Origin: Adiantum capillus-veneris
Taxonomy: Eukaryota; Streptophyta; Polypodiopsida; Polypodiales; Pteridaceae
Direction: 5' to 3'
NCBI GenBank assembly: GCA_014529385.2
Contig: CM043942.1
Coordinates: 104,732,141-104,796,140, forward strand
DNA length: 64,000 bases
The number at the start of each line of letters is the position of its first letter. Position 1 is the stretch's first letter. The translations under genes were made by a program, and so were the position numbers. Under the pieces are notes generated by a model, which worked only from the letters and a program-made list of their open reading frames with translations, was not told the DNA's origin and searched no databases. Positions 9,900 through 20,607 of the stretch are shown here, one piece after another.

Positions 9900-10510
9900 A
9901 GGGTATGCAACTTTCCGCCATCTATAGGTTCTATGGCCCATCTCTCTCCTCCCCTCGAGCTTTCCACCAGAATAGATGTTCTGTTACTGTCTCAGTTTTT
10001 GCTATGTTTGTAAGTTTCCACCTTTCCTCTAAGATATCTTTTCTCCACTAAGTCCTCCTGGTAATTGGGTATTATCGGAACTTCAACAGTTCAGTCACTC
10101 CTCTAATTGTTTCTATCCTAAGTGTTATTTGCAGTTAAGTATTAAGGTCCTTCCAAACTGCTATCAGTCAAGCTTCTAGTCAGAGTGTTTTTTGTTCAGT
10201 TTGAAAAGTGGTATCTGCTTGGGGATTCTGCTTAGACGACAATTGAGGCTGTCTATATAAAGAATATGGCAGAGTTTATGTCAAAGAACTTTTTGATTCC
10301 AATACCAGCAAAAAACCTTTGGTGCAAATAAACTTTCAGCTTTGCTGCAGAAAGAAAGAAAGGGGGAAAGTACTCTTTGGTGCTCCAAAGCTGGCTACTA
10401 ATAATCATTGCAAGCCTTAATACCCTTCTTTATCTGAGTCCTCTCTTCGTACCTGCTCAAAATTATCCTATCTTTGTATCTGCTAGCACTTTGCTACTGT
10501 TGTGCTCACT
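9900..10510 (+). other. pol-to-3'-ORF spacer with TATA-like motif
   Basis: No coding signal is seen. A TATATAAAG motif lies at 10254-10262 in sense orientation, about 970 bp before the 3' ORF. It could be a chance match or an internal promoter; nothing else supports a promoter. The remainder is T/C-rich sequence. Confidence 0.35.
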
Positions 10511-11060
10511 CTCATTAGGCCTTAATAAACCCTAGTCTCCCAACCCCTCGCCCCTACCTACCCTACTGCCTCCTACCCTTACTTAAACCCCTCTAGCCCC
10601 TACCCTCTCCCAGCTTCCCCTCTCGCCCCTACCCTATACCCTCGCCCCCTACCCTCCCCTCTCGCCCCTATCCTCTCCCACACCCCCTCTCGCCCCTACC
10701 CACCCCCTCTCGCCCCTATCCTAAAACTCGCCCCCTACCCTCTCCTACACCCCCTCTCGCCCCTATCCCCCTTATCCCCCCTCTCGCCTATCCTCACCTC
10801 TCGCCCCCTACCCTCTCCTATCCTCCCCTCTCACCCCTATCCAAACCTCTCGCCCCCTACCCTCTCCCACACCCCCTCTCGCCCCTATCCCCCCCTCTCG
10901 TCCTTATCCTCACCTCTCGCCCCCTACCCTCTCCTCTCCTCCCCTCTCGCCCCTATCCTCCCCTCTCGCCCCTACCCTCTCCCACACCCCCTCTCGCCCC
11001 TATCCTCCCCTCACCCCTACCCTCTCCCAGCACCCTCTCGCCCTAAGCGCCCACTTTCGC
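10510..11060. repeat. C-rich minisatellite CCCCTCTCGCCCCTA
   Basis: About 550 bp of imperfect tandem repeats is built from CCCCTCTCGCCCCTAYCCTC with longer variants containing CCCACACCCC. The purine/pyrimidine strand bias is extreme. It lies inside the nested gypsy element, between pol and the 3' ORF, and was therefore carried or grown within the retrotransposon. Confidence 0.95.
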
Positions 11061-11232
11061 CTGGTTCGAATTTACCCTACCTTAAATTACTCGCCCAGCC
11101 TAACGATTTGCAGAAGAAATCTAACTTGTCTGCATCCTACTACTTTTCCATTGGCTACTCAGCGGCTCTGTTTGTCATCAGACCTCACCATGGCAGGGGT
11201 AGCAAGAAGGAAGTAGCAAGAAAAAGGTAGAG

Positions 11233-13404
11233 ATGAAGAGGAGAAAAGCTCGGGTTGAACAATCAGAGAGCGAAGCAGATGAAGTATCTGCAAGCAGCAG
11301 CAGCCATGACATAGATGACTTTACCTCCAGTGACCCAAGTGATGAAAGCTACAAAGCAGACTCAGCAGCATCTGAGGATTCAGATGTAAATTCAGAGTCA
11401 GGTGCTTCCAGTGATCCAGAGGAACAATCAAAGGTGGCTCAGAAAAAAGAAAAGCCGTAAATTATCACTCATGAAATCAAGAGGCCTGCTTCTTCAAAAA
11501 ATCGCACAGCATTTTCATTACATTTTCATATGCAGCAACCTCGACCATCTCTCAGTGAGGTGCTTTCGACTGCTCAGCTACGGACTCTGGGTCTCACAGA
11601 ATTGGCTGATGCAAATTTACCTGATACTATTCCAGCAGAACTGATACATCAACTGCTGAAAAACTTTCCAAAGGTCCGGGGCCACAAGCTAACAGCTACA
11701 AGGCTTGGCCATGCCATGGGTATGACCAACTTTCCAGCTGTGAAGTCTACTACTCGCACTTTCTCTTTGTTGTCCAAGGACACGACAATTCAAGCATGTA
11801 AAGAGCTATTGAGCTCGGATCACCCAAATTATGAGCGAAACAGACAGCTTCTCGCAATCTTCAGGTATTACTTTCTGGCTCGGGATGCCAAAGAAGACAA
11901 GGTACAAACAGATATTCTCACTACATTCTCCCACTGCGACGGGCTATACTGTTTAATCCACACTATCCCATGTGGATTCCACCAAATTCTCTTCAGCTCT
12001 CTGCAGTCTAGGGCTAAAAGATTTCGGGCCCAAGTGCAGTCTGTGCAATTAACTTTTAGATGTTTTGCAGCGCCTCTCTTGGCATGGATCATAAACATAC
12101 CTATCAACATAAATGAAGTGGATGAGGAACAGGGAACCTCGAAAGGGAAAAGGAAACCCGTGAGCATGCAAGTAGACCCCACAGTCACCAAGAAAAAGAA
12201 GATCAAGGCGAAAGTGATGAAGGATACAGTGAAGTCTCTACTCTCCTTGCCAGTTTCTGAGAGACAGCAGACTAGGATACATCTTCAACGTCATACGTCT
12301 ACTGCTACACCTGGTTCTGTTGTGCCAACACCAGTGTCTACTGCCGCTCCTCAGGACAAGATGGTCACTTCACCCATACAGGATCCTCTTCCTTCTTCTC
12401 CCATCTTCACTCATACACCGGTCAACATATCACTCGCTGCACCTACAACAACAATCTCTGAAGCACCTTCTACACCGAGTGTCCCTACTTCTAGCTCGCC
12501 GGTTGTGCCACCATCTGCACCTACTTTTAGCTCGCCGGCAATGCCACATGTGCGCCCTCCAGCATCACATCCATCTGAGGGATCTTCAGGTAGGACCGAC
12601 TCCACTTCTCTGTTTCATCTTTCAGAGAAGTTGCTTCAGGACTCCAGAACTGCTATTGCCACCATCGAGCTAGGCGTGGAGCAGCTAGCTGCAACCCACC
12701 AGCATCACTCCGCCACATACGCAGCTATGGAGGGATCCCTGCGAGTTGCCGAGAGTGCCATCGCAGATCGAGATGCAACGATTTTTGCACTACAGCAGGC
12801 ATTGAAGATAAAGTCGAGAATTATTGATGACCTCAAAGCACAGGTGCAAGGATTTCAAGAAATGCTTATGTATGATAACAGGCCTACCCAGGCTACTGTG
12901 GGATATGGATGGACAAGGCCAGGGATACAGGTCCAGAGTCCAGCCACCTTTGCAGCGCCAGCAGGTCCCTCTCAGCCCTCTCAGCAGTTCATGGGACACT
13001 ACCCAGCAGGTCCCTCTCAGCCCTCTCAGCAGTTCATGGGACACTACCCAGCAGGTCCCTCTCAGCCCTCTCAGCAGTTCATGGGACACTACCCACAGCC
13101 CCAGGTCCAGTACTTCACTCAGCAAGAGTCTCAGATCCAGATGCCACACATGCAGAGCCAGAGTGTTCCTTGCTGTGACGGTGTTACTGGTGCACACCGC
13201 CATGGTTGCGTTACTAGGCGTCCAGAGTTCACTTCAGGGCAGGTACTCCCATCCGCTGTGCAGCAGATGGCTGCTACAACCACAGGAAATCAAGGTATGC
13301 AAAGCACAGGACAGCAACCGCATGGTTACACTATTGATCTGATGGCTCCTCCCGATCCGGAAGCTTCTGGAGCAGCAGTGGGGACGACCCTTTCCCTTGG
13401 GTGA
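11233..13404 (+). CDS. extra 3' ORF of nested gypsy element
   Basis: A single frame from ATG 11233 to stop 13402-13404 is interrupted only by an in-frame TAA at 11458-11460. The first 75 codons are acidic and Ser-rich with a basic start (MKRRKARVEQSESEADE). Then comes a folded-looking region (LSTAQLRTLGLTELADANLP, RLGHAMGMTNFP, HCDGLYCLIHTIPCGFHQIL). A Lys-rich patch follows (TKKKKIKAKVMK), then a Ser/Thr/Pro linker. A likely coiled coil lies near 12600-12870, followed by three AGPSQPSQQFMGHYP repeats and a Gln-rich tail. I do not recognise a characterised family. Position and size match the 'env-like' or plant-transposon ORFs of Athila/Tat elements, but I see no clear signal peptide or membrane span, so an envelope role is not supported. 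Confidence 0.7.
12961..13095 (+). repeat. three 45-bp in-frame tandem repeats
   Basis: Units at 12961-13005, 13006-13050 and 13051-13095 are practically identical, each encoding AGPSQPSQQFMGHYP. The period is a multiple of 3, so the protein frame is kept. The near-identity points to recent expansion. Confidence 0.97.
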
Positions 13405-13509
13405 CAGGAATGTGCTCTTACCTCATCTTTCATGGTACATATAGTTACTTTTGCAGTTTCATTCAGTTTTGGCTCACCGAGACGGTGACCAGTCTTGTGG
13501 CGGGCAACC

Positions 13510-14081
13510 TGTAGCCTGCTACAGTGTCACTTCACAGGACAGGCAGTTGGACAGTTAGCTACAGTTGGTCTGGTTCACACTGGACGGACCCTTTGGCTGG
13601 GAGTGACACGTGGCAGGGTACCTACGGTGGTCTAGTGGACGTCGTGGCCAGGTCACCACCACCACTCAGTTTGGAGATAGACTTAGCTGGCTGGACATTT
13701 ATGGGCCGTTGGTGGCTCCTATGGTTGTACATATCAGTAGTCGTTTTGGGACAGTTCCATCTTATCTTGCACGTAGTCGTCTAGAGAGTCTTACACAGAG
13801 CACTGCTACACCATCCATGCACATCTGAGCCTCGACACCCTATTTTGTACCTGTGAGTCTTGGGCTCGAGCTGAGTGTGCTGCCACTCCAGCGTCTGTAC
13901 ATGGTCCTTTGAGTTAGTCGAGTCCACATGTTCTGGTCTACTGCTGTGTCTCTGTTATTATCCATTGTTTCTTGTATTTCATTCTTTTGAGAGAGTTTCT
14001 GTTTGTTGAGTGAGATTGTCACGCACATTGCACTGGGGGACACCCACACTGTAGAGAGCACGACACATTATCCGCGCTACA
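13510..14081 (+). repeat. 3' LTR of nested gypsy element
   Basis: 572 bp, beginning TGTAGC and ending GCTACA, followed by the ACTAC target duplication at 14082-14086. It is the partner of 2832-3404. The 105 bases between the 3' ORF and this LTR lack an obvious purine tract. Confidence 0.96.
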
Positions 14082-14575
14082 ACTACGAAGAAAGCGTGCC
14101 AAAGAAAGTTAAGCCAAATTGAATCGCGAGAACAACAAAAGAGAAGCAGAATTTGATCGTGAGAACAAAGCAAGACAAGAACAGAGCGACCAACACATGA
14201 AAGAGTTCTTGCGACTCTTTTCTATTGTGCAGGCGCAATTTGCACAAAATCGGGAAAAGGAGACTCTCTCAGTCTCTTCTTCTCCCAAGCATGACACACA
14301 CGATTTGCATGATGAATTGCCTGATAATAATGAGCATGATGATGATTTGAATGACAAGGATAAGCATGATGATTTGGATGACAAATGACAAGCATGATGA
14401 TTTGCAGGATGATCAAGATGTGATTTCTTACAAGCATGATGATTTGCATGAAGATGATGTGAGTGTTCACAAGGATGATGTGTTAGTTGATACTTTCTCT
14501 AGTGCAGCTAACCTCATTGCAGAGACAATCAATCACGGAGCACCGATCTTGGCTCTCGAGCCTAGGTCCAATTAA
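14082..14575 (+). pseudogene. gag continuation of outer element
   Basis: This resumes the outer gag after the insertion. A charged coiled-coil-like stretch (LNRENNKREAEFDRENKARQ) is followed by an acidic His/Asp repeat region (KHDDLHEDD, several copies of 'aagcatgatgatttg' between 14300 and 14460). A stop lies shortly after the junction and frame changes occur near 14119 and 14388. No zinc knuckle is visible. Confidence 0.5.
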
Positions 14576-15167
14576 CCCTCACAGGAAGTACTATGTGTTC
14601 GAATGATTACTCAGCACGCATTGTACGAGTGTTTCATTCGTGATCGTTTCCTGTATTTTAGTCAGCGTCTTTATGTGATCCCTTTTCCTAGGCATGGCAT
14701 ATTGTACGTTGAGCACGTTTCACTCATGTATGAGCACAGACGTATGTGGATTTCTCATGAAAAGCTAAAAAGTATGCAGGAAGTCACATCCATGCCTCTT
14801 CCTTGGCACAACACAGTTGTAGAAAGAGCACAAGAAAATTGAGCACCAATCATGGGCATTTCCATTGTGAATTGCCACAATTGATTGATTTAGATCAGAA
14901 GAGAAAGATTCGATCTCATTGTTTGCGTGTGTGTGGTGAACCGTTTGGCACTCCGTCTATTTGTTCATCTACATTGCATGCACAGTCTTTGAGAAAGACA
15001 AGAGTCACTTTACATGAAATAGGTATGTTCATGTTTTTGTGTTGGAAGTGGTTTCAGGAATTTTCAGCCGTGGAGATTCTTGAGGAAGGTGGACCTACGT
15101 CCATAAACAAAGTTGAAGCATTGAAGGAGCTACATATGATTTTTTCGTTTTCGGCGCGGCCCAAAGA
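14576..15167 (+). pseudogene. unrecognised degenerate coding remnant
   Basis: Two overlapping open stretches (14603-14842 and 14803-15195) give peptides such as RFLYFSQRLYVIPFPRHG and VEILEEGGPTSINKVEALKE. They probably belong to the same outer element as the gag before them, judging from orientation and position. I recognise no domain. The border with the hAT remnant that follows is not defined. Confidence 0.3.
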
Positions 15168-15792
15168 AAGTGATAAAGAGGTAAAAAAAGGCTAAATCCT
15201 AACTAAGGAGGGGGGTGAGCCCACAATGGCACATTGAACCACGGAAGTGCTTGCCTCATGAGAAGGCACAATGTGAATCTCCACATCTTGAAAGTCGAAC
15301 TCATCAAGGCTAAGATCGAGAGCCGCCTCTGCCTTTGCCTCTGAATGCTCATTGGTCAAAGTGGCCTCATCCTGCATCATCTCCCACTCAATGAAGGGAC
15401 CTGCCTTCTTTGTTTGTTCCTACTGAAAACATGACTCGTGATAGCAAAATACGCCAATAAAACATCGATGGCGTTATGGTAAATGCAAGTAGATAAGTAC
15501 ATGCCTCAAGGGCTCAAAATGGCAAGTGATAAAGAGGCAAAAAAAGGCTAAAGCCTAACTAAGGAGGCTGGTGAGCCCACAATGGCACATCGAACCCCGA
15601 AAGTGCTTTCCTCATGAGAAGGCAGAACATGAATCTCCAAATCTTGAAATTCAAAGTCATCAAGGCTGAGATCGAGAGCCACCTCTGCCTCTGCCTCTAC
15701 CGCTGCCTCTACCTCTGAATGCTCATTGGTCAAAGTGGCCTCATCCTGCATCATCTCCCACTCAATGAAGGGACCTGCCTTCTTTGTTTGTT
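15168..15792. repeat. 356-bp-period tandem duplication of hAT 3' end
   Basis: The sequence from 15168 (AAGTGATAAAGAGG) recurs at 15524 with a period of 356 bp. Homology runs about 255 bp in each copy, through ...TTTGTTTGTTCC. The second copy has a short GCCTCTAC-type expansion. On the minus strand both copies encode the same acidic hAT tail (MMQDEATLTNEHSE). Confidence 0.92.
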
Positions 15793-15925
15793 CCTTGCAA
15801 AGCATGCATAAGTTAGCGCTCACAAACACTAAATCAATGTTGGACCCCAAGACGGTTCCTCTTCCTAGAGGCAATGTGGATATACACACTCCAAAGTTGT
15901 TCCAAGCAAGTGTTACCGAGAACGT
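15192..15925 (-). pseudogene. hAT transposase C-terminal tail, duplicated
   Basis: On the minus strand NIDLVFVSANLCMLCKEQ matches the hAT tail pattern 'kLvyVhyNLrLl', followed by EWEMMQDEATLTNEHSE and acidic DLSLDDFEFQDLEIHVLPS. The last part occurs twice because of the 356-bp duplication. The downstream copy is preceded by CATGTTTTCAG, which looks like a splice acceptor, so a duplicated last exon is possible. This is the C-terminal end of the transposase whose other pieces lie at 16400-22600. Confidence 0.65.
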
Positions 15926-16211
15926 CCCATAATGGCCCCTGAAACACCAAACAAAGTTTCATGCATTGGTGAGTGAAGGGAATATTTCGAAATGTTTTGC
16001 CGTTCCGAAGATGCAGTTGGTACCAAAACGGAACACAACTAGAACGGCCGGAACGGCAGAACAGCTATCCATAGATGGACAACAATCATTTTTTGAGTGA
16101 CCCTCCAATTATTAAAATACCTCTGTCCCCCACCCCTTATCTTCACATAGGCTATCAAGCTCTCAAGCTCTTTCAAGCTCTCAAGTCTACACATTTGCCA
16201 TTGACAAAAGA

Positions 16212-16213
<2 letters not shown>

Positions 16214-16303
<90 letters not shown>
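16214..16303. repeat. (CT)n microsatellite
   Basis: 90 bp of uninterrupted CT dinucleotide. The flanks at 16000-16060 and 16350-16430 are rich in CGTTCC/GGAACG words in inverted orientation, possibly remnants of another small inserted element between hAT segments. Confidence 0.98.
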
Positions 16304-16304
<1 letters not shown>

Positions 16305-16399
16305 ACTCGCGCGCGCACAAGAACACATTATTTAGGTGTTTTTTACGCCTCTCGTTCTGGCCCCCTCAACCGTTCCCCCATTCCGCGGGATCCATTGCC

Positions 16400-16470
16400 G
16401 TTCCCATTCCACGTTCTAGGTAACTCCGCTCCAAGCAATTGGAGCTCATTGCCTAGCAAAGAACACGAAC
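16400..16470 (-). pseudogene. hAT dimerisation-domain segment
   Basis: The minus strand reads AVRVLC, a stop, then AMSSNCLERSYLERG. This matches the hAT C-terminal pattern '(L/I)AIRVLSqtcSSSgcERnWS'. It directly continues the segment ending LELQRFA at 17148 once the solo LTR is removed. It carries a stop codon and lacks the conserved Trp. Confidence 0.6.
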
Positions 16471-16475
16471 GGCAA

Positions 16476-17142
16476 TGTCACAAATTGCTCACGTATCAAA
16501 GCCCTCAAGAATGGAGCCAACTTGCAGATCCTGGCCGAGGGGCCTAAACCCAAAGAAGAACAAGTAACAGAAGAAGAAGTCCTACCAACTTATGGGGACC
16601 CCGTCCGATGGGGCCCAAGTGACATAAAGGAATTAAAATAAAGCAGAACCCACCCGCATACACACGCGCAGCTAGTACGGACGCTCCGAAAATTACGCTG
16701 ACAGTGCTGACGTGGCAGGCCGTACGGATTTCCGCGTTTTGCGCTGACATGCTGACATGGCAGGCTGTACGGATTTCTGTAAATTATGCTGGCAGCTTTT
16801 GGGCATTGCTTTTGGACCAGATGCTTTTGAGTTTGAAGGCTTTCATGTAAAACTGCTTTTGGGGACTAGGGCCTTTAAATACGAGGCCATGGGCTCATTC
16901 TCTGGCATGCTTCCTAGAGAAGGTGCAGAGTCTGGAGTACCAGCTTGTACTGTGTTGATGCAATATAAAGAAATACCGAAAGGGCGCCAAGGTTTGGGGC
17001 CAATACTCTTTGGGGTGGAATTCCGCCACTCCGTGTCCCGTGTCGTGCTTTCTCTCTCTCTTTCAATTCAGTTGTTATTGAAGTGCTAAAAGTCTGTTCA
17101 GCCTGTTCTTTTCTATTGGCACGTGGTTCCCGTCTTGTGACA
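16476..17142 (+). mobile_element. solo LTR, family L1 (target duplication GGCAA)
   Basis: 667 bp from TGTCACAAATTG to ...CTTGTGACA, flanked by GGCAA at 16471-16475 and 17143-17147. It is homologous along most of its length to the LTRs at 23925-24654 and 26584-27218 (shared GGCATTGCTTTTGGACCAGA, GTTGATGCAATATAAAGAAA, TTGGCACGTGG). There is no internal region, so it arose by LTR-LTR recombination. It contains TGACGTGGC at 16708-16716 and a TTTAAATA TATA-like box near 16874. It interrupts the hAT gene. Confidence 0.95.
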
Positions 17143-17147
17143 GGCAA

Positions 17148-17765
17148 ACCGTTGCAACTCAAGCCCATCTGATCCATAATCCTCGCACCATAGTGGCGCC
17201 CCAATCTTCGTGCGATCCAATTGTGCATCAGTAGAACCTTAGGTGCCCTTCTTTTGCTGATAGAGAGAGAGTTGATCCCTAACCGCACACTGATGATCTT
17301 TGTCAGGACAAAGGAGGTTCAAGACAAGGTTGAGCCCAGTCTTGACCTCTTTATCACTCTCTTTCTTTTTGCCTTGAAATTCAAGGTCGACTAGGAAAGC
17401 CGTAGCATGTAGGGGAGAGTAGTACGCATTCCACCTAGAAACACACAAGAACTTGATTTCTTCACGTGCCACAAGATCGTCGAGCTTCTCGATCATCCAA
17501 TCCATGGCTTCATAGACTTTGCCTATGCATGGTTGCATGCCATCAATGACCCAAAGTAGGTGGACAATGGACTCACCACAGCATCAAGCGTCTTTACCTT
17601 CTCCCACCACTCCGTACCGCCGGTTCGGGCTCTATACTCTTTGCCAACCGCTGATGAAGACTCTGGCATGTGGCTATACTCATCACTGAGAAATAACCCT
17701 CTCAGTGCTCCACCACAAGTGGACAAGCGGCCAAGCATGAGAAAATTGTAGGCAAAGCGGGTTTC
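17148..17765 (-). pseudogene. hAT transposase central/C-terminal segment
   Basis: Minus-strand frames give TRFAYNFLMLGRLSTC, ALRGLFLSDEYSHMPESSSA, VGKEYRARTGGTEWWEKVK, SPLSTYFGSLMACN, GKVYEAMDWMIEKLDDL, CVSRWNAYYSPLHATAFLVD and GAPLWCEDYGSDGLELQRFA, in that order. Each matches a conserved block of plant Ac-like (DUF659/hAT) transposases, including the 'RW..yysPLHaaayfLnP' block. Frameshifts occur near 17525 and 17285. The segment is bounded by the LINE on its 5' side and the solo LTR on its 3' side. Confidence 0.85.
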
Positions 17766-18172
17766 TGAAATTCAAGAGGGAGAAATGAAATGATATATTG
17801 ACGTCTTCAAAAGGCCAAAATGACCTATGAGACCAATCCGTTACAAACTTGTGAATCTGGTACCATGTCTGAGTACAAAAAAAGAAATATTAAAATGAAA
17901 CTATAGAAGTGCTATTAGCTCGAACTGTGTGGGGTATGTGTGATCCCTGATACAATGGGTACCAAATACAAGAGAAGATACAATGGGTGATGGATCCATA
18001 CTCATCTGTACTCTGGATGTCGAGATAGGATGGCTCGAATCCTTTGTTGTAGTCTCCGTCAATGTTGAGAAGCTCCTCTCCTCAATCGTGGGCGTCTCTA
18101 TCTCCCTAGTTCCAATGCGCGGTCAATGAGAGTACCGCGGGTGTGAGTATGAGCTGAGCTTTGCAGTGGTGG

Positions 18173-19257
18173 CTACTCCTCTATCTGTCCAGTGTTTGGT
18201 GTGAAGAAATCAATAATCTGTCTCTGGGATTGTCTCTCCCCAGATCTCCTCAATAAACTATCTCTGTGTCTGTGTAATTCAAGTAGATACAGGCCAATAC
18301 ATCTCTGGTCCTGATAGCTCATGACTCTTGAGAAGGGTCCAAAACCTTCTCTAAACAGACAGTGGAAGTGCACCCGTATCTCGTAATACATTGTGCACTG
18401 ACATATATAATGTGTCTCCATCTCTGGCTCTGTATGGCATAGCCGGCAGATCCTGCTAGCTGCTGGTATCCCTCTAAATCTACCAATCTCAATCTCAAGC
18501 TGGTGTGAAGATGTCCATATCTGACCAATGGCACACCGTAACCAATGAGATAGATGTGTATCCATATAGCTAGGACGAATCACAAACCCATCCCCTGTGA
18601 GTTGAAGAAGATGCTCTCTATAGAAAGCCATCTTTGTGCCCAAATCCTGTATCGGCTCTATCCATGTCCTCTTGGTGTCCAACTGGGTTAGGTCCTTGCA
18701 GTAATCTCCACCTGTGTAAGAGACAACGATGGTGCATCAAGGGAGTACTGGAAGGGAGGCAAGTTGTCCATGATAAAGCCATGTATCTGGAACCATGATG
18801 ACATATGTGCATACCAGCATGATGTGTTTTCCCTGTAAAGCTAATTGTCTGGAGCACTCAAGAGCCAATCTGGCATATCTTTCTCTGGTAGTATCCCATA
18901 AGTTGTGCATAAAGGAGACTGATCTAGTAAGCGCCTCTAGGGGGGCCGCTAACTCCGTGCTAATGATCTCGTGTGGCATGGAGGCCTTGGCCCTAATCAG
19001 CAGAGAGATCATAGATACCAAGGCCTCTCCATACCTCTCCACCAGTAAGGTCCCCAAACCTGAACCCCATAGAGCATAGCTGAAGCTACCAAGGTATCAA
19101 AGAGCCACAGCTTCGTTCGGGGTTCTTGGAATTGAAACTGCGAACACATCCTCTCCAATCCTCCCAAGCCCACATACGCTCTGGTCAGTCTAGTCTCTGT
19201 TGCTCTCTTCAAAGAAAACTTTGTATGCATCTGTGTACTCCACAGTCTCCTGACCAT
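18173..19257 (-). pseudogene. LINE C-terminal region with CCHC-like zinc motif
   Basis: Following the RT on the minus strand are LWLFDTLVASAMLYGVQVWG (the typical post-RT 'll....y..evWG' block), a helical region (LVSMISLLIRAKASMPHEII) and, at 18400-18450, CRLCHTEPEMETHYICQC, a Cys/His cluster like the zf-RVT domain at LINE C-termini. It ends with stop at 18173. Frame changes occur at about 19010 and 18680. Confidence 0.75.
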
Positions 19258-20385
19258 AAGTGAATGTAGGTGTTGATCTCTTGATCCACTGCGGGGTGGT
19301 GTTGAACACCATCACCTTGGTTTTACCAAGGTTTACACACAATCCAGTATCCTCCACATAGCTAGTAATGCATACAAGTGTCGTTGCATACCCTCCGGTG
19401 AGTCAAAGATCAACACAATATCATCAGCATATAACAACAATGGAATCATGTCCCTGCCAATTGGGCACCTCTGTCACCCTCTTTGTCAATGTAATCAGAA
19501 ACCTCATCTATATACATACCAAATAGAGTAGGAGACACCCTTGTTTGAAGTTTCAATCCAATAGTGGAGTGAACTAAATTAGATATCCCCTCTGGAGTCA
19601 GTACATGTCCCACCATTGATCGGTATAGAGCCATGATCCCCCAAATCAACTCAATAGGCACTCCCATCTCCTGTAGTCTACGCATCAATCTGGCCCTGGG
19701 CACCATGTCAAATGCTTTGCGGAAATCCACAAAGCTACAATAAATCCGTCTCCCATGTGCCCTACCCTCCTCAATGATGGCTCTGAGTGTCAGAATATGG
19801 TCAAGAGTGGAGAAGCCTCTCCTAAAACCAACCTATCCAGCTGCTCATATGCCTTCACTCTCTGCCCATCTGATCAACTGCTACTCAAGGATAGATGCAT
19901 ATAACCGTGCCAATGTGTGTCCAATCATAATAGTACGGTAGTTTCCAGGCTCCGTAGGATCACCTACCTTGAAGATAGGCACAATAGTAGACAGTCTCAA
20001 GTAGACCCTCACACATGACACGATTGAATAGAGCTGCAAGAACCTCTACCAACATATCTCTAGCATGTATAAAGTGCTCTGTTACTAGACCATCATGATC
20101 ATATGCCCTCTTGGTCCTCATCCTGTCAATGGTCATCTTTACCATCTCAGTGGTAAAGAAGGTACTCGTAGATGGGCATGGCTCAGGAGGATCTAGAAGG
20201 GGTGTTTGTCCAAGGACCGTATATAAGGATGTTGCATACTGACCCCACACATCGGGAGAAGTAATCACTAGGGGAGGGGAGTGCTCATGAAAGAAACGAC
20301 ATGCCTCTCCTGAGTCTCTACTCAAGAACAACTGGTATAAGTCTCGTTCCATTTGAGCTAGGAATGCGCGCTTCTTCCGTTGCAC
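19250..20385 (-). pseudogene. LINE reverse transcriptase domain
   Basis: Minus-strand motifs in order are RMRTKRAYDHDGLVTEHF (linker to RT), MDFRKAFDMVPRARL (RT block A, 'DfrKAFDsV'), TRVSPTLFGMYIDEV (block B, normally QGcpLSP), YADD at 19420-19431 (catalytic block C) and NLGKTKVMVFNT (block D). Order and spacing are diagnostic of LINE RT. The frame breaks near 19445 and 19960, and the usual Q-G in block B reads T-R. Confidence 0.88.
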
Positions 20386-20607
20386 AAGGCGCTTGAAGGC
20401 TATCCGAGATTGTCTGTGATCGATGACCCCTAGGAGAAGATCTCTATGAAGCTGTGCTCTCGTCTCTCTACACTCCTTGTCATATCAACTGTTGTGAGGC
20501 ATGGTCCCAGAACGGCGTCTCTGATTAGGCTGAGTGTGTGGGTATGCCTCTGCTGCTGCATCATGCAATGTCTCAGTCAGTAAAGTGGTGATCTCCTCCA
20601 CTGAGAG

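Larger units (their letters stand above)
2832..14081 (+). mobile_element. complete Ty3/gypsy LTR retrotransposon (Tat/Athila-like)
   Basis: The element is 11,250 bp. Two LTRs (573 and 572 bp) both begin TGTAGC and end GCTACA, and they are flanked by a perfect 5-bp target duplication ACTAC (2827-2831 and 14082-14086). Internal order is primer-binding site, gag, protease, RT, RNase H, integrase, C-rich minisatellite and an additional sense ORF before the 3' LTR. The FMDD reverse transcriptase and the extra 3' ORF fit the non-chromoviral Tat/Athila group; lineage placement is inference. I count about 8 substitutions and one 1-bp indel between the LTRs (roughly 98.5% identity), suggesting fairly recent insertion. 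No clear polypurine tract is visible before 13510. Confidence 0.93.

Noticed and set aside
12790-13203. Minus-strand 137-codon frame over the 3' ORF of the nested element
   Set aside because: It is the shadow of the three 45-bp repeats on the opposite strand.
13480-13509. Purine tract before the 3' LTR of the nested element
   Set aside because: GTGGCGGGCAACC is not purine-rich enough to call a polypurine tract with confidence.
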